Shown here: positions 53,833 through 62,575 of the stretch, one piece after another
Layout: each line of letters opens with the position of its first letter
Position numbering within the stretch: position 1 is the stretch's first letter
From: Arthrobacter sp. P2b
GTDB taxonomy: Bacteria; Actinomycetota; Actinomycetes; Actinomycetales; Micrococcaceae
Length of the DNA stretch: 64,000 bases
Direction of reading: 5' to 3'
NCBI RefSeq assembly: GCF_900168295.1
Contig: NZ_FVZL01000012.1
Span: 38,475-102,474 of the forward strand
Translations under genes and position numbers: made by a program
Notes under the pieces: model-generated
What the model saw: only the letters and a program-made list of their open reading frames with translations
Database searches by the model: none
What the model was told of the DNA's origin: nothing

Positions 53833-54235
53833 CCGGCGCTCCCAGTCGGGCCCATCCCAGCTGCGCCTGCTGCTTCCGGCTGAGGCCCGCCACCACCAGG
53901 TCGTAGGAGTCCTCCACCATGTCCCTGACCATGCTGTCCGCCAGCGCGCCGTCCAGCCGGACACCGTTCCAGTGCGTCTTGTTCATATGCCAGGCACCTG
54001 TGATTTCGGGGTTGGCCGCACGGAGCTGCACCGCAAGGGACGGTTCACACTTGAGGTTGACGTAGAAGTCCTGAGGGTCCATCGAGGACAGGGCAAAGAG
54101 CTTGGCCTCCTGCCGGCCACCGGCGGCGGTGTGGGCCCGGACCTTGAACACCGCCGTCTCCGGGCCGAAAGGATAATCCTCATAGCTGCCGGGGAATGAC
54201 AGGCAGATTTTCCTCAATGCTTCGGGGTCCATCAC
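53825..54235 (-). CDS. MmcQ/YjbR family DNA-binding-like protein
   Basis: A 136-aa protein with the MmcQ/YjbR (CyaY-like) fold: LSFPGSYEDYPFGPETAVFKV at the start, KLFALSSMDPQDFYVNLKCEP in the middle, and AWHMNKTHWNGVRLDGALADSMVRDMVEDSYDLVVAGLSRK at the end. DNA binding has been proposed for the fold but the role is unknown. The start is GTG 54235 or ATG 54232. It heads the four-gene operon and is divergent from the dioxygenase at 54278, with only 42 bp between them. Confidence 0.9.
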   Translation of the reverse strand: MMDPEALRKICLSFPGSYEDYPFGPETAVFKVRAHTAAGGRQEAKLFALSSMDPQDFYVNLKCEPSLAVQLRAANPEITGAWHMNKTHWNGVRLDGALADSMVRDMVEDSYDLVVAGLSRKQQAQLGWARLGAPDA

Positions 54236-54277
54236 GCCAGCCTATAAAGCGGGCCACTGCGGTGCTAGTCTGCGAGG

Positions 54278-55306
54278 ATGTCACACGATCAGGGCACCAT
54301 TCCTGTTCTGGACCTGAGCACCGCACGGCAGCCCTACGGGTCTTTCAGTCCGGAATTCATCGAGCAACTGCGCTATGCCACCCATAACGTTGGTTTCTTC
54401 CAGATCACGGGTTACGGGGCCTCCCCCGGCCAGGCTGAACACCTCCTGGATGTCATCAGGCGCTTCTTCGACCTCCCCCTCGAGGAACGGATGAAGCTGG
54501 ACAACCGGCTCTCACCCCATTTCCGGGGATACACCCGGATGGGCACCGAGGTGACGCAGGGCAGGGCAGACGCGCGTGAGCAGATCGATTACTCGCCGGA
54601 ACGGGAGCCCGTCAGCAGCTATTCGGCGGACGAGCCCTACTGGTTGCTTCAGGGGCCGAACCTCTGGCCGGACGAGTCCTTCCCCGAGCTCAAGCCGGCG
54701 GCGATGGCGTGGGCCGATTTGATGTCCGCGGTGGGAATGGAGCTCCTGCGGGCCATTGCGGTGTCCCTCCAACTGCCCGAGGACTACTTCGACGAACCGT
54801 TCCGCGACTCTCCTGCCTGGATGGGCAAGCTGGTGCACTACGTCGGCGGCGTGGTGGAGGCAGCCGGAGACCAGGGCGTAGGCTCGCACGCGGACTACGG
54901 GTTCGTGACGCTCCTTCTGCAGGACGGCGTGGGCGGGCTGGAGGTGCAGCCCCCGGGGGCCACCGGCTGGCTGCCCGTGGAGCCGATCCCCGGCGCCCTG
55001 GTGGTGAACCTGGGCGAGATGCTGGAAGTGGCAACCGAGGGATACCTCGCCGCCACCATCCACCGCGTGCAGGCACCGCCGCCGGGCGTGGACAGGTACT
55101 CCGTCCCGTTCTTTTGGTCCCCGCGGCTGGACGCCGTGATCAAGCCGGTCCCCCTGCCGCCCGAACTGAAGGCGGCAGCGAGGGGCATCACGGATGACCC
55201 CGCGAACCCGCTGCTGGCCTCGTTCGGCCTCAACATGCTGAAGGGCCGGATGCGCGCCCACCCGGATGTCACCGAACGGCACTATCCCCACCTGATGACA
55301 CGCTGA
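54278..55306 (+). CDS. Isopenicillin N synthase-like 2OG-Fe(II) dioxygenase
   Basis: A 342-aa non-heme iron oxygenase. The DIOX_N start is IPVLDLSTARQPYGSFSPEFIEQLRYATHNVGFFQITGYG in part, and the iron triad is H-x-D in GSHADYGFVTLLLQD plus a distal His in AATIHRVQAPP; RYSVPFFWSP has the R-x-S that binds 2-oxoglutarate. EEYFDEPF-like DYFDEP is also typical. The family hydroxylates or desaturates small molecules; the substrate is unknown. It stands alone, divergent from the YjbR operon. Confidence 0.93.
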   Translation: MSHDQGTIPVLDLSTARQPYGSFSPEFIEQLRYATHNVGFFQITGYGASPGQAEHLLDVIRRFFDLPLEERMKLDNRLSPHFRGYTRMGTEVTQGRADAREQIDYSPEREPVSSYSADEPYWLLQGPNLWPDESFPELKPAAMAWADLMSAVGMELLRAIAVSLQLPEDYFDEPFRDSPAWMGKLVHYVGGVVEAAGDQGVGSHADYGFVTLLLQDGVGGLEVQPPGATGWLPVEPIPGALVVNLGEMLEVATEGYLAATIHRVQAPPPGVDRYSVPFFWSPRLDAVIKPVPLPPELKAAARGITDDPANPLLASFGLNMLKGRMRAHPDVTERHYPHLMTR

Positions 55307-55333
55307 CGGACCCGGCCGGGGCGGACGGCAGGA

Positions 55334-55759
55334 TCAGGTGTTGAATATCCAGGCCTGCTGGGCGGGACAGGCGTCCATCACCACGTCCAGGCCGGCAGCC
55401 TTCGCCCGCGCCGCCGCATCCTCGTCGATCACTCCCAGCTGGAGCCACACCGCCTTGGCGCCCACGGCAATGGCCTCATCCACCACCGCCCCCACCCTGT
55501 GGGAGTTCACAAAGCAGTCCACGACGTCGATGGGGTGCTTTTCACGCGGGATGTCACCCAGGGTGCGGTACCCCTGTTCGCCGTGCACCGGATCACCGGG
55601 CAGGTTGACGGGGATGATCTCCATGCCCAGCCGGTCCCTGATGAACAGCGACGTGTCATAGGCGGCGCGCCACTCGTTGGTGGTGAGGCCCACGATGGCC
55701 CACCGGCCTTTGGTGCGCATAAGGCGTTCAATGACAGCAGGATCGTTGGTGTGGCCCAT
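55334..55759 (-). CDS. CoA-binding domain protein (YccU-like)
   Basis: A 141-aa Rossmann-fold protein. WAIVGLTTNEWRAAYDTSLFIRDRLGMEIIPVNLPG is the CoA-binding start, with VDCFVNSHRVGAVVDEAIAVGAKAVWLQLGVIDEDAAARAKAAGLDVVMDACP following. YccU-type single-domain proteins bind CoA; the role is unclear. The C-terminal Cys in MDACPAQQAW is conserved in the family. Convergent with the dioxygenase gene. Confidence 0.92.
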   Translation of the reverse strand: MGHTNDPAVIERLMRTKGRWAIVGLTTNEWRAAYDTSLFIRDRLGMEIIPVNLPGDPVHGEQGYRTLGDIPREKHPIDVVDCFVNSHRVGAVVDEAIAVGAKAVWLQLGVIDEDAAARAKAAGLDVVMDACPAQQAWIFNT

Positions 55760-55817
55760 GCGCTTAGCCTACCGGGCGGACTTTGCGTCCCGGCCAAGCC
55801 CCGGCGCCCAGTCCGGG

Positions 55818-56705
55818 CTACCGGCTGAACTTCCGCAGCCACCTGTTCCCCGGCAAAGGTTCAGCCACTGCCCCGACGGCATCTTCAGCCTGCAGGACAA
55901 CGTCCTCCAGCGGCTCCACAACAATGCTCAGGGGCGGCAGGACGGCCTCATCAGCAGGTTCTTTCTCGAGGCCGGATGCAGGGTTGCCCCCGGCCGGCTG
56001 CCGTTGCCCGCTTTCTCCTGGGGTGGCAGTCCCGGCGGCCTGGTTGCGCCGTCCGGGTTCCTGCCCGCCGGCAAGGGCACGTGGAGCTTTTCCGGCTTCA
56101 CCGGAGGCCACCGCCGAGGGTCGGGGTTCCGCTGCCTGCTGCGGCCCGGGTGCGTGGTCCTGCTGCAGAAGATGGCTGTCAGCAGGACCGGGTCCTACTG
56201 ACACCGGTTCCGCGGCAGGCTGCCCTGCGCCGGGATCGTCCATGCCATCCGGGTCATCGGGCTGCACCAGTCCGGTGGCGGCCTGTCCTTGGATGGTCCA
56301 GGACGGTGACCAGTTTTCCAGCAGCTGCTGAACGGAGTGGCTGCCTCCGCCGGGGGCGGGTGAACTGGCAGCGACTCCTCCTATCCCGGTGCCCATGCCG
56401 GCAAGCAGGGCAAGGCCCAGGACAGTTGGCCGGTGCCGGCGCAACCGCCGCCGCCGCGCCAGCTCATCGCCGGCAGCATCCTGGTCATCCTTCAGCACGT
56501 CCAAGCCCGCTGCGGCAGGTTCCACGGCTTCCGTCGCGGAACCCGCCATCAACAGGGCAAGCGGGCCGGAGGGAGCGGGCACGGGAAGGGACGCCAAAGA
56601 TCCGAGTGAAAGGAGGATGCTGCGGAGGTCAGTATCGCCGGCCTGGCCGGCGTCACTGAGCATGTCATCCACCTGGTGGTGCAGGCTGTCCGGGGAGCGC
56701 GTCAT
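55818..56705 (-). CDS. Putative membrane partner (anti-sigma-like) of the ECF sigma factor
   Basis: A 295-aa protein starting at an ATG overlapping the sigma-factor stop (56702-56705). The N-terminal 85 residues are cytoplasmic with helical leucine-rich stretches (DDMLSDAGQAGDTDLRSILLSL). After a basic cluster (RRRRLRRHR) comes one transmembrane helix (VLGLALLAGMGTGIGGVAA) and an outer region rich in Pro, Gly, Gln and Ala. The zinc motif HxxxCxxC of ZAS anti-sigma factors is absent. Position and topology suggest an anti-sigma factor of a divergent type (inference). Confidence 0.7.
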   Translation of the reverse strand: MTRSPDSLHHQVDDMLSDAGQAGDTDLRSILLSLGSLASLPVPAPSGPLALLMAGSATEAVEPAAAGLDVLKDDQDAAGDELARRRRLRRHRPTVLGLALLAGMGTGIGGVAASSPAPGGGSHSVQQLLENWSPSWTIQGQAATGLVQPDDPDGMDDPGAGQPAAEPVSVGPGPADSHLLQQDHAPGPQQAAEPRPSAVASGEAGKAPRALAGGQEPGRRNQAAGTATPGESGQRQPAGGNPASGLEKEPADEAVLPPLSIVVEPLEDVVLQAEDAVGAVAEPLPGNRWLRKFSR

Positions 56706-57394
56706 GGTGTGAGGTACTCCTTCACGCCGGACAGCTCCCGCAGCTTGAGGAGCGCGCGCCGCTGAAGCTGCTTCACGGCCCCCGCACTTTTGCCCATGGT
56801 CTCGGCCGCCTGCTCAACGGTGAGCCCGGCCACCAGGCGAAGCGACAGCACTTCCCGCTGGTCACCGGGAAGTCCGTCCAGCAGCCGGAGGACCTCCTGC
56901 GGGGAGATACGCTCCAGCGCCACGTCTTCGGCCGAGGAGTCTTCCCGCTGGTCCAGTTCGGGCTCGAATGGCAGTTTTGCGGGGGTGCGGTTCTGCCGGC
57001 GATGGTCATCGACCATGCGGGCGTGGGCTACAGAAAAAATGAAAGTGCGAAGTCCTGCGGCACCGCCGTGCACAGTGCCCAGCCGGGGCAGGACGGAGAG
57101 GAACACCTCCTGCATTGCCGCCTCCGGATCCTCGACTCCCCGGGCTGTGAGATAGCCCAGAACCTGTGATGCATACGTCCGGTAGACGAGGCTGAACACG
57201 TCAGCCTGGCGGGATTCATCCCGCAAAGCCTCGTCGGTCAGTGCATCGGTCACGGACGTAGTGCTTTCAGTCAAAGAGGGGGTTGTTTGCCCGGGAAGGC
57301 CTTCCACAGGGGTGGAACGGCTTTTCCCCGAAATTACTTTACCCCTCGGTAACCACTGCGCCGGGACCGCCACGGGCGCCACCGATTCCGGCAT
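56702..57394 (-). CDS. ECF-type RNA polymerase sigma factor
   Basis: A 230-aa sigma-70 family protein. Region 2 spans about residues 64-130 (DVFSLVYRTYASQVLGYLTARGVEDPEAAMQEVFLSVLPRL in parts, FIFSVAHARMVDDHRR). Region 4 spans about 165-225 (LLDGLPGDQREVLSLRLVAGLTVEQAAETMGKSAGAVKQLQRRAL). The first 60 residues are an unusual Ser/Thr-rich extension; a GTG at about residue 47 could be the real start. The stop overlaps the putative anti-sigma gene (ATGA), the usual ECF layout. Target promoters are unknown. Confidence 0.92.
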   Translation of the reverse strand: MPESVAPVAVPAQWLPRGKVISGKSRSTPVEGLPGQTTPSLTESTTSVTDALTDEALRDESRQADVFSLVYRTYASQVLGYLTARGVEDPEAAMQEVFLSVLPRLGTVHGGAAGLRTFIFSVAHARMVDDHRRQNRTPAKLPFEPELDQREDSSAEDVALERISPQEVLRLLDGLPGDQREVLSLRLVAGLTVEQAAETMGKSAGAVKQLQRRALLKLRELSGVKEYLTP

Positions 57395-57549
57395 GAGGCA
57401 GCTGCCCCTGCCACCGGATCAATGAAAGAGCCGGTCTGGAACGTGATGGGGGACAAGTTCCAGACCGGCGCTACATAGGGGTAATCGCTGACGACGGCGA
57501 AAGGGTTACGCGTTCCTGAAAAAACTTTCCAAAACTTTTTGGAGGAGGT

Positions 57550-57900
57550 TCAGCGGGCCGCGGCCGGGATCCAGCGCGGTGCACTCCCCTGCCGGCGCGG
57601 TTCCTTGGCGATCGTGAAAGCGTGCACCCTGGCGGGGACGCGCTGGTCATCGCAGTCGGCCTGGGGCCTCATTGGAGCAACAGCGGGAGCCGCGGCGGAG
57701 CTCCTGGTTACTGCCCCGGCAGGGCAAAGATCGGTGACCAGACCGGTACCTGCGCATTCACGGACGGCGGCGATCCCGGCGGCGAGTGCGGACTTGTCCT
57801 CAAAAGGCCCGGACACCGCCATCACCGTGCCATCGGGGGCCAGAAGCCGGAACCTAAAAAACGAATCTGAATCGACAAAAGCTTCGAACTTTCCGGCCAT
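57550..57900 (-). CDS. DUF1508/YegP-like protein
   Basis: A 116-aa protein. FEAFVDSDSFFRFRLLAPDGTVMAVSGPFEDKSALAAGIAAVRECAGTGLVTDLCP is a single DUF1508 (YegP) repeat: the strand R-F-R-L-x-A-x-x-G, then the helix K-x-x-x-x-x-G-I-x-A-V-R. The C-terminal 55 residues are Arg/Pro/Ala-rich and have no recognisable fold. Function of the family is unknown. The ATG at 57900 follows GGAAGGATTTCTT. Confidence 0.85.
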   Translation of the reverse strand: MAGKFEAFVDSDSFFRFRLLAPDGTVMAVSGPFEDKSALAAGIAAVRECAGTGLVTDLCPAGAVTRSSAAAPAVAPMRPQADCDDQRVPARVHAFTIAKEPRRQGSAPRWIPAAAR

Positions 57901-58209
57901 AAGAAATCCTTCCGGTCTGCGGGATCCTGCCCGGCGACATCCTTGTCACCAGCTGGTCTGTGCGCGGTGCTGCGCATGTTCCCGCGGGTTTGGTCGAACG
58001 AATTGGTGATTGCATCACGTGGTGTTGATAAGTCTGTCGTCCAATGACGCAGCCTCACAAGACCAGCCGGGTTAACCCTATGTAAATTGCCATACTTTTG
58101 GGAAGACAAACGGCGGGCCACCCACTCGGGTGACCCGCCGTCGTCGTCCCCACCCACTCCCTAGCCTCGCAAGCTCGGCCAGGGAACCCTGCGGGCGTGG
58201 GCCCACACG
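57901..58209. other. Gene-free stretch upstream of the DUF1508 gene and past purA
   Basis: 309 bp that hold the purA terminator (58110-58141) and the leader of the DUF1508 gene. The part from about 57990 to 58105 is AT-richer than its surroundings (TTGGTGATTGCATCACG, TAAATTGCCATAC). The short palindrome GTGATTGCATCAC (about 58003-58017) could be a regulator site. No gene was seen. Confidence 0.45.
58110..58141 (-). terminator. Terminator of purA
   Basis: ACGGCGGGCCACCC and GGGTGACCCGCCGT pair with one C/A mismatch around ACTC. It lies about 70 bp past the purA stop on the minus strand. Confidence 0.85.
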
Positions 58210-59499
58210 TCAGTCGTTGATAAGGTCGTTCACCACGATGGTCTGGTCGCGGTCCGGGCCCACGCCGATGGCGGAGAACCGCGTGCCGGACAGCTTTTCC
58301 AGGGCCAGCACGTAGTTGCGGGCGTTCTCGGGCAGGTCAGCAAGGGTGCGGGCGCCCGTGATGTCCTCGGTCCAGCCTTCGAAGTATTCGAAGATGGGCT
58401 TGGCGTGGTGGAACTCGGTCTGCGTCATGGGCATCTCGTCATGGCGCACGCCGTCCACGTCGTAGGCCACGCACACGGGGATCTGCTCGATGCCGGTGAG
58501 GACGTCCAGCTTGGTGACGAAGTAGTCCGTGAAGCCGTTGACCCTGGATGCATGGCGGGCCAGGACGGCGTCGTACCAGCCGCAGCGGCGCGGGCGCCCG
58601 GTGTTGACGCCGAATTCCCCGCCGGTCTTCTGCAGGTACATGCCCATCTCGTCGAAAAGCTCGGTGGGGAACGGACCGGCGCCCACGCGTGTGGTGTACG
58701 CCTTGATGATGCCGATGGAGCGGGAAATGCGGGTTGGGCCGATGCCGCTACCCACCGAGGCGCCGCCGGCAGTGGGGTTGGAGGAGGTGACGAACGGGTA
58801 GGTTCCGTGGTCCACGTCCAGGAATGTTGCCTGGCCGCCTTCCATCAGGACCACTTTGCCCTCATCGAGCGCCGTGTTCAGGACCAGGGTGCTGTCGATG
58901 ACCAGCGGACGGAGCCGCTCGGCGAAGGAGAGGAAGTACTCCACGATTTCCTCCACCAGGACGCTGCGGCGGTTGTAGACCTTCACCAGCAGTTCGTTCT
59001 TCTGGCGCAGGGAGCCCTCCACCTTCTGGCGGAGGATGGACTCGTCAAAGACGTCCTGCACGCGGATGCCCAGCCGGGCCACTTTATCCATGTAGGCCGG
59101 GCCGATGCCGCGTCCGGTGGTTCCGATGGCGCGGCTTCCCAGGAACCGCTCGGTCACCTTGTCCAGGACCTGGTGGTACGGGGCCACGAGGTGGGCGTTG
59201 GCGGAAACCCGGAGCTTGGAGGTGTCTGCGCCGCGGGCCTGCAGCCCTTCGATTTCCTGGAAGAGTGCTTCGAGGTTCACCACGCAGCCGTTGCCGATGA
59301 TGGGAACCGCGTTGGGGCTGAGAATGCCTGCCGGCAGCAGCTTGAGTTCGTACTTTTCACCGCCTACGACGACGGTGTGCCCGGCGTTGTTGCCGCCGTT
59401 GGGCTTGACGACGTAGTCAACGCGGCCGCCCAGAAGGTCAGTGGCCTTGCCTTTTCCTTCGTCGCCCCACTGGGCTCCTACGATCACAATTGCTGGCAT
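58210..59499 (-). CDS. purA: Adenylosuccinate synthetase
   Basis: A 429-aa enzyme that joins IMP and aspartate using GTP, the first committed step to [16 protein letters not shown] is the P-loop-like GTP site with catalytic Asp13; GGNNAGHTV, the catalytic His region, [15 protein letters not shown] [19 protein letters not shown] and [15 protein letters not shown] (the base-recognition region) are all present. The ATG at 59499 follows GGGGGAGGATCC, and total length equals the family norm. Monocistronic, flanked by terminators on both sides; not linked to purSQL. Confidence 0.98.
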   Translation of the reverse strand: MPAIVIVGAQWGDEGKGKATDLLGGRVDYVVKPNGGNNAGHTVVVGGEKYELKLLPAGILSPNAVPIIGNGCVVNLEALFQEIEGLQARGADTSKLRVSANAHLVAPYHQVLDKVTERFLGSRAIGTTGRGIGPAYMDKVARLGIRVQDVFDESILRQKVEGSLRQKNELLVKVYNRRSVLVEEIVEYFLSFAERLRPLVIDSTLVLNTALDEGKVVLMEGGQATFLDVDHGTYPFVTSSNPTAGGASVGSGIGPTRISRSIGIIKAYTTRVGAGPFPTELFDEMGMYLQKTGGEFGVNTGRPRRCGWYDAVLARHASRVNGFTDYFVTKLDVLTGIEQIPVCVAYDVDGVRHDEMPMTQTEFHHAKPIFEYFEGWTEDITGARTLADLPENARNYVLALEKLSGTRFSAIGVGPDRDQTIVVNDLIND

Positions 59500-59690
59500 G
59501 GGATCCTCCCCCATTCGTTCGGGCTGCCCGGGTCCGGCCATGGAGGTGGCTTGCCCGGTGCGGCGCCGTTCATGAGAATGCCCCGAATGGACCGGCCGTC
59601 GCTGGTCCGCGGGACGGGGCAGCGATGCAAGAGTTCCGGGGCTCTTACCACCCAAGTTTAGCCGATGAGCGACTTTGTCCACTCGTTCGG

Positions 59691-59745
59691 CCGCCGCGGT
59701 CCTTCTTGCAGGGTAAAGGACTCCTGCAGGCAAGGACCGCGGCGG
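59691..59745 (-). terminator. Terminator of the M14 peptidase gene
   Basis: CCGCCGCGGTCCTT (59691-59704) pairs perfectly with AAGGACCGCGGCGG (59732-59745); an inner CTTGCAGG/CCTGCAGG pairing extends it. It begins 15 bp past the M14 stop on the minus strand. Confidence 0.88.
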
Positions 59746-59759
59746 GTGGGGCGTTATGG

Positions 59760-60821
59760 CTACTCGCCGTCGGCTTCCTCGCCCGGCCGGGACGTCTGGG
59801 TGGCAAGGCTGTCCCAGAAGGAGGTGTCGGCGTCGGCGATGGAGCCGTCCGCAATTGCTGCCGCGGTTGCAGTCAGCGTGGTCACGGTCTGCTGGATCAG
59901 GTAGCCGTTGCTGCGCAGGCCCAGGGCGACGCCGTCCGCGTAGTGGTCGGACATGCCACGCATTTCGAAGAGCAAGGTTGCGATGTCGTACTCAACGGCA
60001 ATCCCATTGCGGCTGATGGTTTCGGCGCTGCCACCCACATACTTGCCCAGGTGGCCCCAGCCGGTGGAGTCGACGTTGTTAAACACCACGGCGCCCAGCT
60101 GCTTGGACTTTTCCACCACGGCAGGATCGGCGTTGGGTGTGGTGGGGTACAGGATGGACCCCGAGACCAGCTTTCCGTCGCGTTCGCTGCGTGTGCCCTG
60201 GTGGTGCAGGTCGATCATGTAGTCCACCGTGTATTTGCGCATCACATTGTTGTGCAGCGCCTGGGTTTCCGGCTGGACCTTGTCTACGTGGTCGCGGTTG
60301 AGGTCCACTTCCTCGGCGTTGTAGCGGGTCATGTTGCGGTCGCCCGTGGCCAGGTAGTCATCCAGCGGGAAGTTCACGTCCCCCATGGCGCCATCGGCGT
60401 TGAGCATGGGAACGATCAGGATGTTCACACCGTCCAGGATGTCCTCCGACTTGCCCGTCCCGAGGTGCTTGACGAATTCCAGCGCACCTTCGGTGGTGAG
60501 CTGCTCATTGCCGTGCTGCTGCGTGAGGTACAGGATGGTGGGTTTCGCCGGGTCCGAAATGTACTTGACCAGGTGGATGTCGCGTCCCTTGACCGTCTGG
60601 CCGATGACCTCAAGCTCCATGGCGGACTGGCGGGCGTCCTGGTCCTTCAGGAAGGAAACCATCTGGTCATACGTAGCCAGCTTCGAGGTGGTGATTTGGC
60701 CGTTGCCGTCGTAGTTAGGGCCTTCACCTACTGCCTGGGCGAGCGGTGCGGGTCCTGCCACGACGGCAAGAGCAAGGGCTCCGGCGGCCAGGGTCCTGAA
60801 AGTTGCCAGGGTTTTTCTCAC
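59760..60821 (-). CDS. Secreted M14 family zinc carboxypeptidase-like protein
   Basis: A 353-aa protein with a signal peptide ([23 protein letters not shown]). The metallocarboxypeptidase zinc site is [13 protein letters not shown] (H-x-x-E) with the later His in [10 protein letters not shown]; the catalytic Glu is probably in [17 protein letters not shown]. Substrate-binding Arg/Asn are in [18 protein letters not shown]. The length fits a short secreted M14. The GTG at 60821 follows AGAGG. It would trim peptides or peptidoglycan outside the cell. Confidence 0.92.
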   Translation of the reverse strand: MRKTLATFRTLAAGALALAVVAGPAPLAQAVGEGPNYDGNGQITTSKLATYDQMVSFLKDQDARQSAMELEVIGQTVKGRDIHLVKYISDPAKPTILYLTQQHGNEQLTTEGALEFVKHLGTGKSEDILDGVNILIVPMLNADGAMGDVNFPLDDYLATGDRNMTRYNAEEVDLNRDHVDKVQPETQALHNNVMRKYTVDYMIDLHHQGTRSERDGKLVSGSILYPTTPNADPAVVEKSKQLGAVVFNNVDSTGWGHLGKYVGGSAETISRNGIAVEYDIATLLFEMRGMSDHYADGVALGLRSNGYLIQQTVTTLTATAAAIADGSIADADTSFWDSLATQTSRPGEEADGE

Positions 60822-61152
60822 GGTGCGTAACCTCTTTCGAGTGCATTAGGTGCGTCCAGCCCGCTATGTCCCCCATTGCCGGCTGTGACATCAGCCAACC
60901 GTGCTGGACAAAACCTGTCAATGGACATGACGGTTATCCGCACCCAGTTATTACGAATCGAAAGCTGTCAACGCGACGCGACATATGGCGAAGCGAATTT
61001 GCCCCCGCCCGCATTGCTGGATTTAAGTGAGAGTGAACCATCCGGAGCGGCCAAGAGACCTGGCTCAATGACGCCGCAGCAACCCGTCAGGGCAGGACGT
61101 CCTGCCTGCAGAAGGTGCTACTGCCAGGACCGATGGAAAGGAAAAATCCAGC
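60822..61152. other. 331-bp leader region upstream of the MetE-like gene
   Basis: Contains the SAM riboswitch (61038-61136) and presumably promoters for both divergent genes. TTGCCC (about 61004-61009) and ATTTAA (about 61021-61026) are a weak -35/-10 pair just upstream of the aptamer. No gene was seen. Confidence 0.5.
61038..61136 (+). promoter_or_regulatory. SAM-I type (S-box) riboswitch
   Basis: The conserved S-box core is present: CCAAGAGACCTGG, CAATGACGCCGCAGCAACC (P2 and the kink-turn/J region) and AAGGTGCTACTGCC, with the P3/P4-type hairpin GGCAGGACGTCCTGCC between. P1 forms from CCATCCGG (61038-61045) and CCGATGG (61130-61136). No terminator follows. The Shine-Dalgarno GGAAAGG (61135-61141) abuts the P1 3' strand, so control is likely at translation: SAM binding would hide the ribosome site. 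Confidence 0.9.
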
Positions 61153-62358
61153 ATGTCCCTGAATACCGACCACATCCGCGTTACCCACGCTGGTTCCTTG
61201 CCGCGCACGCCCGAGCTTATCGCCGCCAACGCGGCGCGCGAGGAAAACCCGGCCGACGTGGAGGGATACAACGAACTCCTCACCGCTTCCGTTGTGGACC
61301 TGGTCCAGCGTCAGCAAAGCCTGGGCATCGATATCCCGAACGACGGCGAGTACGGCCACGCGATGTCCGCCGCTGTGGACTACGGCGCATGGTGGTCCTA
61401 CTCATTTGCCCGGATGGGCGGCCTGGAACTGGACAATGACGCCACATGGGCCGTTGAACCGAAGGAATCCACCCCCGGCAACGTCCAGCTGACGGGATTC
61501 ATCCACCGCCGCGACCGCGTCCTTTTCGCCGAGGCCTACAACGATCCCACCAGCGGCATCTTCACCGGCGGCGCCAAGCCGTTCCCGAAGGTCACGGGAC
61601 CGCTGGTGTACACGGGCCAGGAGGCGGTGGCCTCGGACATCGCCAACCTCAAGGCCGGCCTTGCCGCAACCGGATTGAAGGAAGGATTCGTGGCAGCGCT
61701 CTCCCCCGGCAGCGCGTCACGGATCACCAATGAGTACTACGCCACGGAGGAGGAGTATATCTACGCCTGCGCGGACGTCCTCCGCGAGGAGTACAAGGCC
61801 ATCGTGGACGCCGGCCTCACTTTGCAGATCGATGATCCCTCCATCGCTGAGAACTGGGACCAGATCAGTCCGGAACCCACCGTTGAGGACTACCTCAAAT
61901 TCACGCAGATCCGGGTGGAAGCGCTGAACTACGCCCTCCGCGGCCTTCCCGAGGAGCAGGTGCGCTTCCACCTCTGCTGGGGCTCCTGGCACGGCCCCCA
62001 CACCACCGACCTCCCGTTCGCGGACCTGGTGGACACAATGCTGCAGATCAACGCCGGCGGGTACTCCTTTGAGGCCGCCAACGTCCGCCACGAACACGAG
62101 TGGCGGGTGTGGGAGGACACGAAGCTCCCCGAGGGCAAGGTCATCATCCCCGGCATCGTCTCGCACGCCACCAACGTGGTGGAGCACCCGGACCTCGTGG
62201 CAGACCGCATTGTCCGTTTCGCTGAGGTAGTTGGCCGCCAGAACGTCATTGCGTCCACGGACTGCGGCCTGGGCGGGCGCGTCCACCCCCAGATCGCCGT
62301 CGCCAAGCTTGAAGCACTGGGAGAAGGCGCCCGCCGGGCAACCAAGCGGCTCTGGTAA
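61153..62358 (+). CDS. Cobalamin-independent methionine synthase-like protein (MetE C-terminal family)
   Basis: A 401-aa protein of the YxjG/YxjH (MetE C-terminal domain) family. HAGSLPRTPEL is the start, LQIDDPSIAENWD and VRFHLCWGSWHGPH supply zinc/homocysteine ligands (His, Cys), and IPGIVSHATNVVEHPDLVADRIVRFAEVV and ASTDCGLGGR the last metal Cys. It lacks the MetE N-terminal folate-binding half, so it may use a methyl donor other than methyltetrahydropteroyl-triglutamate. The SAM riboswitch immediately upstream supports a role in methionine synthesis. The ATG at 61153 was chosen. Confidence 0.92.
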   Translation: MSLNTDHIRVTHAGSLPRTPELIAANAAREENPADVEGYNELLTASVVDLVQRQQSLGIDIPNDGEYGHAMSAAVDYGAWWSYSFARMGGLELDNDATWAVEPKESTPGNVQLTGFIHRRDRVLFAEAYNDPTSGIFTGGAKPFPKVTGPLVYTGQEAVASDIANLKAGLAATGLKEGFVAALSPGSASRITNEYYATEEEYIYACADVLREEYKAIVDAGLTLQIDDPSIAENWDQISPEPTVEDYLKFTQIRVEALNYALRGLPEEQVRFHLCWGSWHGPHTTDLPFADLVDTMLQINAGGYSFEAANVRHEHEWRVWEDTKLPEGKVIIPGIVSHATNVVEHPDLVADRIVRFAEVVGRQNVIASTDCGLGGRVHPQIAVAKLEALGEGARRATKRLW

Positions 62359-62387
62359 CAGCCGCCCCTTCTCCGCCAGCCAGGACC

Positions 62388-62428
62388 GCCGGTTCCCTGC
62401 TCCACAGTATTGGATGCAGGGGACCGGC
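62388..62428 (+). terminator. Terminator of the MetE-like gene
   Basis: GCCGGTTCCCTGC (62388-62400) and GCAGGGGACCGGC (62416-62428) pair with one G-U, followed by GTTTCGTTT. It lies 30 bp past the stop. Confidence 0.85.
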
Positions 62429-62575
62429 GTTTCGTTTCTCCGGGCTTGCTAAACTGGAACAGGCCGACCCGGAATCGGTCCACCCCATCTCAACCGCCGC
62501 TCATGTGTGGCGCCTTCGTGCGCCCATATCCGCCGGCGGCAGCACCGCCAATCCCCGCAGGAGATCCAGCACTAC

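Noticed and set aside
58405..59661. Open frame of about 418 codons opposite purA
   Set aside because: Antisense shadow of purA.
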